Positions 43,222 through 51,228 of a stretch of DNA of 64,000 nt are shown in pieces. Both the position numbers and the translations under genes were made by a program. Location: assembly GCF_050410775.1 (NCBI RefSeq), contig NZ_CP191229.1; one strand, given 5' to 3'. Within the stretch, counting starts at the first letter, position 1. Every line of letters starts with the position of its first letter. The stretch is from Erwinia sp050410775. GTDB taxonomy: Bacteria; Pseudomonadota; Gammaproteobacteria; Enterobacterales; Enterobacteriaceae. Under the pieces are notes generated by a model that was not told the DNA's origin, made no database searches, and was given only the letters and a program-made list of their open reading frames with translations.

Positions 43222-43890
43222 TTAATGAACAGGGAATGTCATTACGTCCTTTACCATATCATCGATAGCACTCTTAACATCTTCAACAGTGATGGGTGCA
43301 CTGCTGTTTGAAACGGTTTTACCGTAACCTTTGCGGATAACTTTGACCACCGGCTGATTGGTTGAAACATCAATTGCTTCGGCTTCCAGAAACAGTTCAG
43401 CGTCCTGGCTCCGGTGTCCGGTAACAGCCATCGTTCCAGCCAGTACCGCTGCTACCGGGACCACTTCATAAAACTGCACATTCTCATTTTCAGCCGTAAC
43501 GGCCGTGATGGCTGTTTTAATGATTAACCCACCGGGCTGCGGCCTGTCACTCAGTTTATGCCGTGTGCTTTCTGCATTTTTTAGTTGTCTTTCAGTGTAG
43601 AGACGGACCAGTTCAAGCGTTGATGCGCTGACCCGGCTGTCAGGTCTGGGGCGAGGATAATAAACAACAGGAGAAAAATAGACGCTCGTATATTTATCTG
43701 ACTGATAGTCGGGCGAAATCCAGCGGAGTGTTTCATGACCGCTTTCAGTTTTAACGGGCTGAAAATGAGAATAACTATTAAGAAAGCCTGAATATTGTGA
43801 TTCATTAGCTGTTTCAGACGCACAGTTAGTTAGTGTACTTATCATTAACGCGGCGCCTGCGGCAGCGAGCACCCTTTTACAGATAAACAT
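43222..43890 (-). CDS. DUF3313-like outer-membrane or periplasmic lipoprotein
   Basis: This 222-residue protein has a lipoprotein signal peptide with lipobox LTNC (Cys at about residue 22). The mature part resembles DUF3313 lipoproteins: YSGFLNSYSHFQPV, LRWISPDYQSDKYTSVYFSPVVYYPRP, then an alternating strand region (IIKTAITAVTAENENVQFYEVVPVAAVLAG) and a late MVKDVMTFPVH. Function unknown. The start at 43890 follows GAGAGG; an in-frame ATG at 43911 is less likely. It sits between the dgcZ-like gene and the degenerate GGDEF gene. Confidence 0.75.
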   Translation of the reverse strand: MFICKRVLAAAGAALMISTLTNCASETANESQYSGFLNSYSHFQPVKTESGHETLRWISPDYQSDKYTSVYFSPVVYYPRPRPDSRVSASTLELVRLYTERQLKNAESTRHKLSDRPQPGGLIIKTAITAVTAENENVQFYEVVPVAAVLAGTMAVTGHRSQDAELFLEAEAIDVSTNQPVVKVIRKGYGKTVSNSSAPITVEDVKSAIDDMVKDVMTFPVH

Positions 43891-44401
43891 GTGTGACCTC
43901 TCACCTGTCATAATTTCATAGAAGGATTTGCTAGAAACTCTATTATATTTCAGCCATTTAATAACCTTTGCTGATTAGAGTTTCATTACGTGTGTCAACC
44001 TGTGATAACTTTCACCGGTTTGCTCATAACACTATGATAACCACTATTTAAAATTAGCAGGGCAGAAAGGTTAATAATTTGGTCAGCAGATATAATTCTG
44101 AAATTATACCTCAGGGGCAAAAGGCTACGCCATAAGAAAACGCAAGTAATTTACTGTGCGCAGAAGGTTTTTAAGAGAGGTTGGAAACCGATGAGATGCC
44201 ATTGTATAAAAACAGAGATGCTGCGCCTGAATAATCAAATTCAGATTTCCGTCCAGCAGGAATGTTGCTAAAAATTTATGTGCAGTGTGTTAATCGCAAT
44301 TGTTGTTAATTGATTGGAAAAAATAACCCACTATTTTGTTATTTGATGCAATATGTTTCCGTAAGCGTTTAAAACAAGCAATAAATATATATATTGTCAT
44401 T
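43891..44401. other. AT-rich intergenic stretch between divergent genes
   Basis: About 510 bp holding the promoters of the lipoprotein gene and of the degenerate GGDEF gene. It has low GC content and several A/T runs. No gene, hairpin or known site recognised. Confidence 0.3.
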
Positions 44402-44560
44402 ATGATTAACGCTGTTAACAATATCCAGGCTTATAAGCGCACCGATAATCAAAAGGAGTTTTTAACCTGGTGTAAATTAAAGGAACAATATAACGGTATT
44501 AAGACGCTCAGAGATCCTCACTATGCCGCAGGAAATGCGTTTTTTTTACATGAGCAGTAA
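44402..44560 (+). pseudogene. Probable 5' part of the degenerate GGDEF gene, separated by a T8 frameshift
   Basis: A 52-codon open frame (MINAVNNIQAYKRTDNQ ... RDPHYAAGNAFFLHEQ) ends shortly after a run of eight T (44540-44547). Reading with seven T would carry it straight into the frame of the next gene, giving one protein of about 318 residues, close to the DgcZ family length. This suggests a one-base insertion in the homopolymer, a phase-variable switch or a sequencing error. Confidence 0.5.
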
Positions 44561-45359
44561 CGTTAAAAGGCTCATCAAAGCTGTTAATAAACATTATTCA
44601 TTATACCTTCAGCTTGATAAAAGAGCTGATGGAACAACAGGCATTAAAAAAACCGATCCTTTCAGCCATGGTAATAACACCAGCATGGAAAGGATTTTTA
44701 TTCCACCAACCTATGATAAAACTGGTGCTGTAGGCGATAGCAATGCCAGGTATGAGGATCTCAGAGATTCAGGTTATTATCCTGAAAAGCAAATGAAAAA
44801 AGAGGTGATTAATGTTTTTCATGGGAAAAAATTTTTTTCAGTAAAATATAAGTATGACCCACTTACAGGCATATTTTTCAGTCCCGTTCTGAATGAAAGG
44901 CTTTCTCTTCTTGCAAAAAATAAGAGGTTTCTGGGTAATTTTTTATATTTTACTCTAATAGAGATCGGGGATGTTAAAGGTCCCAACCCCGGCCATGCTT
45001 TCCCGGTTGAGGGTAACTTATTAGCAAAGGCAATGAGCATGATCGTGACCGGGGCGAAAGAAGGGTGTGAATATTATTATCTTCCTGGAGGTCCTGGCCT
45101 GATACTGCACACGTGTAAAAATCGCGCATCCTTTTTACGTTCTATTTATAAAATTTTAAATCACATTAAGTTTTATCACCTTATTGTGGCCAAAGGCTTG
45201 CAGCCAGCTCACTTTACCTGTATCTCAACGCTGGTCGGTAAAAATGATAGCCTGGACAGCGTGTTAAACAGAGCGTTTCAGGCAAAACCCCAGAATAAGC
45301 AATACGGGAGTAATTGCTGTATATTCATCGACAGTAAAGGAAATATCGTGAAATTATGA
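44523..45359 (+). CDS. Degenerate GGDEF-domain protein
   Basis: This frame of 278 codons contains a GGDEF-like domain in its last two thirds. The entry motif is kept (KYDPLTGIFFSPVLNERL, about residues 109-126), but the metal-binding DxD-type motif reads FTLIEIGDVKG and the active-site signature reads PGGPGLIL in place of GGDEF, so cyclase activity is not expected. The last residues (FIDSKGNIVKL) resemble the end of DgcZ. It may bind nucleotide as a sensor or be inactive. An internal ATG at 44550 directly follows the T8 run and may be the actual start if the short frame is translated. Low GC content. Confidence 0.65.
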   Translation: MPQEMRFFYMSSNVKRLIKAVNKHYSLYLQLDKRADGTTGIKKTDPFSHGNNTSMERIFIPPTYDKTGAVGDSNARYEDLRDSGYYPEKQMKKEVINVFHGKKFFSVKYKYDPLTGIFFSPVLNERLSLLAKNKRFLGNFLYFTLIEIGDVKGPNPGHAFPVEGNLLAKAMSMIVTGAKEGCEYYYLPGGPGLILHTCKNRASFLRSIYKILNHIKFYHLIVAKGLQPAHFTCISTLVGKNDSLDSVLNRAFQAKPQNKQYGSNCCIFIDSKGNIVKL

Positions 45360-45491
45360 GAGTGGTAACTGACAGAATATCCTCATCTGCTTTTGTGCAA
45401 ATGCCGTGGACGAGTCGTTTACTGAACTGTTTACCTGTTTTAAGGTATCGTAGCGCTGGCAGCGTCCATTTTGGTACAGGCGGACAGCCAT

Positions 45492-45520
45492 AAAAAAATC
45501 CACGCAGCCGCGTGGATTTT
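45492..45520. terminator. Bidirectional terminator between the degenerate GGDEF gene and ychF
   Basis: AAAATCCACG pairs with CGTGGATTTT around a 6-base loop; A7 on one side and T4 on the other give T-rich ends for both strands. It fits the convergent arrangement. Confidence 0.8.
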
Positions 45521-45574
45521 AATAAATTTGCCGGTCATTTTGAGATTCACTAAAACCTCATAAGACTGTAGCGA

Positions 45575-46666
45575 TTAGACGTTAAACAGGAAGTTCATCA
45601 CGTCGCCATCTTTAACGATGTAATCTTTACCTTCCGAACGCATTTTGCCGGCTTCTTTCGCGCCCTGTTCACCCTTATAGGTGATGAAGTCTTCATAGGC
45701 GATGGTCTGTGCGCGGATAAAGCCTTTCTCGAAATCGGTATGGATTTTGCCCGCTGCCTGCGGTGCCGTAGCGCCCACTGGAATAGTCCAGGCACGCACT
45801 TCCTTCACGCCAGCGGTGAAGTAGGTTTGCAGGTTCAGCAGGGAATAGCCGGCACGGATCACGCGGTTCAGGCCCGGCTCTTCAATGCCCAACTCGGCCA
45901 TAAATTCTTCACGATCGGCATCTTCCAGCTCGGCGATATCCGACTCAACGGCGGCACAAACGGCAACCACCACAGAACCTTCGCCAGCGGCGATCTCACG
46001 GACTTTATCCAGGTATGGGTTGTTCTCGAAACCGTCTTCGTTAACGTTGGCGATATACATGGTCGGCTTCATGGTCAGGAAGCTCAGGTAGCGGATGGCC
46101 GCTTTATCTTCATCGCTCAGATCCAGCGAGCGGAGCATCCCGGCGTTCGACAGGTGCGGCAGGCATTTCTCCAGCGCGGCCTGTTCTGCTTTAGCATCCT
46201 TATCGCCGCCTTTGGCTTTCTTCTGCACGCGCTGTAAGGCACGTTCGCAGGTATCCAGATCGGAAAGGGCCAGTTCGGTGTTGATAACCTCAATATCGTC
46301 AGCCGGATCGACCCGGTTGTTGACGTGAATGATGTTGTCATTTTCAAAGCAGCGCACCACGTGGCCGATAGCCTCGGTTTCGCGGATGTTGGTGAGGAAC
46401 TGGTTGCCCAGGCCTTCACCTTTAGAGGCACCTTTCACCAGTCCGGCAATATCCACGAACTCCATGGTGGTTGGCAGGATACGCTGAGGCTTAACGATTT
46501 CCGCCAGTTTATCCAGACGGGAATCAGGCATTGGCACCACGCCGGTATTCGGCTCAATAGTACAGAACGGGAAGTTAGCTGCTTCGATGCCCGCTTTGGT
46601 TAACGCATTGAACAGGGTGGATTTCCCGACGTTTGGCAGGCCCACAATACCGCATTTGAATCCCAT
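45575..46666 (-). CDS. ychF: YchF, Obg-family ATPase
   Basis: This 363-residue P-loop protein of the Obg/YchF family binds ATP rather than GTP and associates with ribosomes. It has the P-loop GLPNVGKSTLFNAL (residues 8-21), the G3-type motif VDIAGLVKGASKGEGLGNQFL, the NVNE variant in the G4 position (ANVNEDGF) that gives ATP preference, a helical hairpin (CERALQRVQKKAKGGDKDAKAEQAALEKCL) and the C-terminal TGS domain (AWTIPVGATAPQAAGKIHTDFEKGFI). In E. coli pth lies directly upstream; here three other genes intervene. Confidence 0.96.
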   Translation of the reverse strand: MGFKCGIVGLPNVGKSTLFNALTKAGIEAANFPFCTIEPNTGVVPMPDSRLDKLAEIVKPQRILPTTMEFVDIAGLVKGASKGEGLGNQFLTNIRETEAIGHVVRCFENDNIIHVNNRVDPADDIEVINTELALSDLDTCERALQRVQKKAKGGDKDAKAEQAALEKCLPHLSNAGMLRSLDLSDEDKAAIRYLSFLTMKPTMYIANVNEDGFENNPYLDKVREIAAGEGSVVVAVCAAVESDIAELEDADREEFMAELGIEEPGLNRVIRAGYSLLNLQTYFTAGVKEVRAWTIPVGATAPQAAGKIHTDFEKGFIRAQTIAYEDFITYKGEQGAKEAGKMRSEGKDYIVKDGDVMNFLFNV

Positions 46667-47021
46667 GTTTGAATCACCTTAATTGCTTGATAATCAGGCT
46701 ATTATAGAATGGCCTGATGTCTGAGTAGGTTGTGTCACTAAAAAGTTTCCGCACATTATACACGTAAATATCGCCGGTATGGCGGGGATTTGTGGCCGGT
46801 CAGCTCAGATAGAGGTTGAGATCTCACTCACATTTCCCGATACTGGGCCGACTTAACCGCTAACGGAGACGATTGCAGATGCCTGGCTTCCTGCTTACGC
46901 CACCCTGAGTGTTCCCCTTTCTTCGCGGCTGCCGCTGCGTCTCTCATCCCCGGATGAGTCTTACTGTGCCCGTTACGCGGGGGCAGAAATCACCTGCACA
47001 TAAAAATATCTGGAAATAAGC
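46667..47021. other. Intergenic stretch between ychF and the SulP gene
   Basis: 355 bp between divergent genes, carrying both promoters. I see no known RNA or operator. This marks the left edge of the insertion that separates ychF from pth relative to E. coli. Confidence 0.35.
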
Positions 47022-48503
47022 ATGTTTAATTTCAGCAACCTCAGGGCTGCCGACGTGAAAAATGACGTCCTGGCCGGCGCCGTTGTCTCCGTGGCGCTAA
47101 TTCCTGAAGCCACCGCGTTTTCACTGCTGGCCGGACTCTCTCCGACCATTGGCCTGCACACTGCCTTTATTCTCGGGCTGGTAACCGCGCTTTTTGGCGG
47201 CAAGCCGGGGATGATCTCCGGGGCCGCCGGATCGATAGTGGTGGTGCTGGTCAGCCTGATTCAGACGCATGGCTATGAATACGTGCTGCTGGCCACTATT
47301 TTCGCCGGGCTTATTCAGCTCGCTATCGGCATATTTCGCCTGGGGAAATTCATTCGACTGGTGCCTCAGCCAGCGATTTATGGCTTTGTTAACGGCCTGG
47401 CGATAGTGATCGCGCTGGCGCAGATCCCGATGATTAAAAACCAGGGGCCGGTGATGTATGCGCTGGTGGCGCTGGCAATGCTGATTGTCTGGCTGTTTCC
47501 TAAATTTACCCGCGTCATCCCGGGATCGCTGGCTGCGCTGATTGCCATCAGTGCCATCGCCATCGGCTTCGGTCTGGATACCCGCCGCGTAGGCGATTTG
47601 GCGGATATCTCCGGCACGCTGCCGTTTTTCCATCTGCCGGAAGCGCCGCTTAGCTGGGAAACGTTGAAAATCGTTCTGCCTTATTCGGTCATTATCGCGC
47701 TGGTTGGGCTGATTGAGTCACTGCTGACGCTGGCCGTGCTCGATGAGATGGGCAGTAAGAAGGGGAGCGGCAATAAAGAGTGCGTGGCGCAGGGCATCGG
47801 CAATACGATCTGCGGCTTCTTTGGCAGCTTTGCGGGCTGCGCGATGATTGGCCAGTCGATCATTAACTTCACCTCCGGTGGCCGTGGGCGCATTTCCAAC
47901 CTGGTCGGTGCCATTCTGCTGATTCTCTTTGTCATTAGCCTCTCGGATTATATTGCTTTGCTGCCGGTCGCCGCGCTGGCGGGGATTATGTTTGTGGTCT
48001 GTATCAACACCTTTGAGTGGAGTTCGCTGCGCCGCCTGAAGCGTATGCCAAAACCCGATGCGGTGATTATGATTACGGTTACTATCGTGACCATTTATAC
48101 CGATCTGGCAATGGCGGTTATCTTTGGCGTTATCGTTTCGGCGCTGGTTTTCGCGTGGCAGCATGCGCGCATTACCATCCTTGAGCAGCAAGAAGAAGAG
48201 GGCCAGAAGACCTATAAGCTGGAAGGGCCGCTGTTCTTTGGTTCCTCGGCGAGCTTCAATGAGCTGTTCCATCCCGACCAGGATCCCGAAACCGTGGTAA
48301 TCGATTTTGCCCGCACGCGAGTGATGGATTCCAGCGGCGTCGAGGCCATTGATAAACTGACCAGCCGCTACGTTGAGGCGGGAAGGAACGTACGGTTACG
48401 CCATCTCAGCCCGGACTGCATCAGCCTTCTCAGACAGGCGGGTCCTTTCTGTAGCCATGAGCTGGACGATCCGGATTATAAAGTGGCGGCAGATAATAGC
48501 TGA
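47022..48503 (+). CDS. SulP-family anion transporter with STAS domain
   Basis: This 493-residue inner-membrane protein of the SulP (SLC26-like) family has about eleven to fourteen hydrophobic segments and a C-terminal cytoplasmic STAS domain (VVIDFARTRVMDSSGVEAIDKL, about residues 425-446). Family markers are LAGAVVSVALIPEATAFSLLAG near the N-terminus and GLIESLLTLAVLDEM...FFGSFAGCAMIGQSIINFTSGGRGRIS. It is shorter than E. coli DauA (about 559 residues) and looks more like YbaR/BicA-type members, so the substrate (sulphate, bicarbonate or a dicarboxylate) is open. Start has GGAAATAAG upstream. Confidence 0.85.
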   Translation: MFNFSNLRAADVKNDVLAGAVVSVALIPEATAFSLLAGLSPTIGLHTAFILGLVTALFGGKPGMISGAAGSIVVVLVSLIQTHGYEYVLLATIFAGLIQLAIGIFRLGKFIRLVPQPAIYGFVNGLAIVIALAQIPMIKNQGPVMYALVALAMLIVWLFPKFTRVIPGSLAALIAISAIAIGFGLDTRRVGDLADISGTLPFFHLPEAPLSWETLKIVLPYSVIIALVGLIESLLTLAVLDEMGSKKGSGNKECVAQGIGNTICGFFGSFAGCAMIGQSIINFTSGGRGRISNLVGAILLILFVISLSDYIALLPVAALAGIMFVVCINTFEWSSLRRLKRMPKPDAVIMITVTIVTIYTDLAMAVIFGVIVSALVFAWQHARITILEQQEEEGQKTYKLEGPLFFGSSASFNELFHPDQDPETVVIDFARTRVMDSSGVEAIDKLTSRYVEAGRNVRLRHLSPDCISLLRQAGPFCSHELDDPDYKVAADNS

Positions 48504-48538
48504 TGCTTAAAGCTGTCGGCGGAGCTGCCGATAACGAT

Positions 48539-48606
48539 AAAAATCGTCGTATTGATTACCAGTTTTACAGAGTGAACGTCTAAAGTTTATCTGTACGACG
48601 ATTTTT
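48539..48606. repeat. 13-bp perfect inverted repeat with 42-base spacer
   Basis: AAAAATCGTCGTA (48539-48551) and its exact complement (48594-48606) flank 42 bases between the SulP stop and the YdiV-like start. The right arm ends in T5, so it may end SulP transcripts as a long-loop terminator, or be a regulatory site of the YdiV-like gene. Confidence 0.6.
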
Positions 48607-48642
48607 AGCACTGGCAGGACGCCCGCACATTGGCTTGATGGC

Positions 48643-49275
48643 ATGAAAAATGATTATTTTTGCGTCCCCATACACACGCTTAGCGGAGAGATCGTGGCGC
48701 TCGATCTCAGGTCGGGGGAGAGTAACGATCCCTCCGCGCCGCCGGGAGAAGATCCTGAAACCGTACTGCTTAACCAGCTGCTGACGCTGGAGCAGTATGC
48801 GGACTATTTCAGTCAGCGCGGATTATTATGCAGCATCAGTATTAATTTTCAGCTGGCAAAAGCGGTGGTGAAGTCCAGCTTCCTTCAGCAGATCTTAAGC
48901 CACTTGCCGTTTGTCCGGCTGAAGCTGTCAGAGGATTTTCCGAACCTGCACGACGGCCCTGATAATCCTATTTTACGGGAGCTGACAGGTCAGCTTAATA
49001 TTCTCTGGCTGGATGATTTAGGCGCAGGAGATGCAAACCTGAATGCGCTGCAGTCGAGTATGTTTGAAGCGGTTAAACTCGATCGCCAGTTCTATCTGGA
49101 TAATATCGATAAGCCCTTTTTTACCATTCTGATTGCACATATCCGTCAGTATACCAACCGGGTGATCGTCGAAGGAGGAGCCGGCGGGCTTCAGTTAGAG
49201 AAACTGGCCGCCAGTAAAATCTGGGCGGTGCAGGGCTATTTTGCCCCGGCGGTGGCGCTGGAAACGCTCTACTGA
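48643..49275 (+). CDS. YdiV-like degenerate EAL-domain protein
   Basis: This 210-residue protein is a shortened, inactive-looking EAL domain. The usual motifs are changed: EAL reads as ALD in IVALDLRSG, the DDFGxG loop reads LDDLGAGDANL, and the later EGVE reads VEGGAGG. The middle region (FVRLKLSEDFPNLHDGPDN ... LNALQSSMFEAVKLDRQF) follows E. coli/Salmonella YdiV (RflP), a protein that blocks the flagellar master regulator FlhD4C2 rather than degrading c-di-GMP. A similar anti-regulator role is therefore likely, though the partner could differ. YdiV itself is 237 residues. Confidence 0.7.
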   Translation: MKNDYFCVPIHTLSGEIVALDLRSGESNDPSAPPGEDPETVLLNQLLTLEQYADYFSQRGLLCSISINFQLAKAVVKSSFLQQILSHLPFVRLKLSEDFPNLHDGPDNPILRELTGQLNILWLDDLGAGDANLNALQSSMFEAVKLDRQFYLDNIDKPFFTILIAHIRQYTNRVIVEGGAGGLQLEKLAASKIWAVQGYFAPAVALETLY

Positions 49276-49331
49276 GCAGAGTGAGGGTGCCTGTTAACAG
49301 CCGGCACCCAATCTGTTCTGCGCAGGCCAGG

Positions 49332-49595
49332 CTATTTGATGCCATATTTCTTATTCACGACAAACTGCGGTGGAGCCCAGTGAGGGCCTTCACTGATATG
49401 GCCCGTTTCATCTTCCTTAAGCTTACCTTCATCCACCATTTTTGTGGTGATACGCATAAGCTCGCCGCTGGCGATAACGTCAGATTTATAGTGTAGGAAC
49501 CAGTAGTCAATGCGGTGCCAGGGCAATCTGGGGGCGAGAAAAAGTAAGATATCTTCAACGCTTTCATTTTCAATTATGCTTTTTAAATCGATCAT
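49332..49595 (-). CDS. Small protein of unknown function
   Basis: This 87-residue protein (MIDLKSIIENESVEDILLFLAPRLPWHRIDYWFLHYKSD at the N-terminus) has an excellent ribosome-binding site (GAGGGAGG) and no signal peptide or membrane segment. It is rich in aromatic residues and ends in ISEGPHWAPPQFVVNKKYGIK. The look is that of a small single-domain cytoplasmic protein such as an immunity protein or a DUF596-like domain, but I do not recognise it with confidence. It is convergent with the YdiV-like gene. Confidence 0.6.
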   Translation of the reverse strand: MIDLKSIIENESVEDILLFLAPRLPWHRIDYWFLHYKSDVIASGELMRITTKMVDEGKLKEDETGHISEGPHWAPPQFVVNKKYGIK

Positions 49596-49811
49596 ACTAC
49601 CTCCCTCATTCCATGAGTCGCTTGTGCCTCCTCAGGCTCTGGCCGGCCTGGAGGCTGTGCTTATTATCCAACTTAAAGGGTATATCCTGTAGTGAAGGAC
49701 ATTATTACAGCCGGTTTCTGAACCGATTTTAAGTGATTTATTGTCTGGCGCAATTTGGACAGCGATCGTTTTGGCAGCGGCCCCAGCCGCCGCCGCGTTT
49801 AAGCCTGGCTG

Positions 49812-50396
49812 TTACGCTTTATAGCTGTGCAGGCGATTCATCGCCTTAAGGCGATCTTCCTTCAGCCACACTTCGGTACAGCGGGCCGCTTCATCAATGG
49901 CGCCGTCAATCAGCGTCTGTTCAGCCGCCTGAGGTTTACCCAGCACAAAGCCCACCACTTTATTCCGGTCGCCGGGATGCCCAATGCCAATGCGCAAACG
50001 GTGAAAATCGACGCTATTACCGAGTTTGCTGATGATATCTTTCAGCCCGTTGTGGCCGCCATGACCGCCGCCCTGTTTAAACTTCGCCACGCCGGGCGGC
50101 AAATCCAGCTCATCATGCGCGACCAGAATCTCTTCCGGTGCGATGCGGTAAAAGGTCGCCATTGCCGCCACCGCTTTCCCGCTCAGGTTCATAAAAGTGG
50201 TCGGCACCAGCAGCCGGACATCTTCTCCGCCGATATTAAGACGGGCGGTATAACCATAAAACTTACTTTCTTCTTTCAGAGACTGGTTGTGGCGTCCGGC
50301 CAGTAAATCGACGTACCAGGCGCCGGCGTTATGGCGCGTTGCGGCGTACTCGGCGCCAGGATTGGCCAGGCCGACAATCAGTTTAATGCTGCTCAC
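49812..50396 (-). CDS. pth: Peptidyl-tRNA hydrolase Pth
   Basis: This 194-residue essential enzyme frees tRNA from prematurely released peptidyl-tRNA. Markers are KLIVGLANPGAEYAATRHNAGAW with the catalytic histidine (about residue 21), PTTFMNLSGKAV, VAHDELDLPPG with the aspartate, and GGGHGGHNGLKDI. The start is taken as GTG at 50396, which gives exactly the length of E. coli Pth and places the conserved start (SSIKLIVGLANPG) correctly; the frame has an ATG at 50435 that would add 13 residues. AGGA lies about 10 bases ahead of the GTG. Confidence 0.95.
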   Translation of the reverse strand: MSSIKLIVGLANPGAEYAATRHNAGAWYVDLLAGRHNQSLKEESKFYGYTARLNIGGEDVRLLVPTTFMNLSGKAVAAMATFYRIAPEEILVAHDELDLPPGVAKFKQGGGHGGHNGLKDIISKLGNSVDFHRLRIGIGHPGDRNKVVGFVLGKPQAAEQTLIDGAIDEAARCTEVWLKEDRLKAMNRLHSYKA

Positions 50397-50577
50397 GTGT
50401 CTGTTTTCCTGAGAAATACGATAGGGAAGGGGCATAGTGTACGTTGACCGGCGGCAGAACTCAAAACCGGGCCGAAAAGTGCGGCGTGGATCGCAATAAT
50501 TACAGAGCGTGATAATACATTTTCTATAAAAAATCAGTCTGTTAGCCGTAAAGTTTTGTCAGGCAATAAGCGATAAA

Positions 50578-50593
50578 TGTGATCGATAACTCA
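50578..50593. promoter_or_regulatory. Probable CRP site upstream of ychH
   Basis: TGTGATCGATAACTCA has a perfect left half and a partial right half, in an AAATGTGATC context. It lies 78 bp before ychH, which is known to be CRP-dependent in E. coli. An AGCACA..TGTGCT palindrome follows at 50630-50645, near the expected transcription start. Confidence 0.5.
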
Positions 50594-50670
50594 TCGGATA
50601 CGGGAGCCATTGCTTAAACTTATCTTACTTAGCACAGGATTGTGCTTATCAAGCACGCTGGAGGTTAAAG

Positions 50671-50952
50671 ATGAGACGTAAACATGCCAATCTTACCGGA
50701 AATGCCCTGATGATTCTGGGTCTGATAGTGATGGTGGGCGGCGTCGGCTATGCGGTACTGAATCAGCTGCCTCAGCTTCAGCTACCCCAATATATGGTAC
50801 ACGGCGCCATTTTCAGCATCTTCGTCGGCGCACTCCTCTGGCTGGTCGGTGCCCGCATCAGCGGTCGCGAGAAAGTCTGCGATAAATATTACTGGTTAAG
50901 GCACTATGGCGATGAGCGGTGCCGCAAAGCTTCTCATCACAGCCACCATTAA
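50671..50952 (+). CDS. ychH: YchH, stress-related small inner-membrane protein
   Basis: This 93-residue protein has two membrane segments (about residues 11-28 and 42-63) and a cysteine- and histidine-containing cytoplasmic tail (CDKYYWLRHYGDERC ... HHSHH). Length and start (MRRKHANLTGNALM) match YchH of E. coli, a stress-linked, CRP-controlled protein. GGAGG precedes the start. Position next to pth and prs is conserved. Confidence 0.9.
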   Translation: MRRKHANLTGNALMILGLIVMVGGVGYAVLNQLPQLQLPQYMVHGAIFSIFVGALLWLVGARISGREKVCDKYYWLRHYGDERCRKASHHSHH

Positions 50953-50964
50953 GTTCTGTCTTCT

Positions 50965-50990
50965 GCGCCTCCAGAGTGAGGCGCTATTTC
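50965..50990 (+). terminator. Probable terminator after ychH
   Basis: GCGCCTC and GAGGCGC form a 7-bp GC-rich stem with a 6-base loop, followed by TATTTC, a short T-rich end. Confidence 0.55.
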
Positions 50991-51190
50991 CCTCACCACC
51001 GCGCTTTGAGCGTGAGGCTTTATCCCGCGCCGTTTTTACCCTGTAATGCTTTCCATAAATAAAACTCAGCAGAGGGCGAGACCTCTGGCGGACTGACACA
51101 GGCCTAAAGTAACTGGCTCAAAGGCGGGCCGGGGAGTGCAAAAGATGCTGGCGGTGGGCTAGAAAGAGGCGCAGAACGGGGGTTTTAACA

Positions 51191-51222
51191 AAAAAGAAGT
51201 GGGACGGGCGAACCCGTCCCGC
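51191..51222 (-). terminator. Intrinsic terminator of prs
   Basis: On the minus strand GCGGGACGGG, a TTCG loop and CCCGTCCC form a strong GC stem followed by a T-rich run (CTTCTTTTTTG). It starts 6 bp after the prs stop. Confidence 0.85.
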
Positions 51223-51228
51223 AGGCTA

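Noticed and set aside
47022..48503. Calling the SulP gene dauA
   Set aside because: It is about 65 residues shorter than E. coli DauA, lies in a different place and looks closer to YbaR/BicA-type members.
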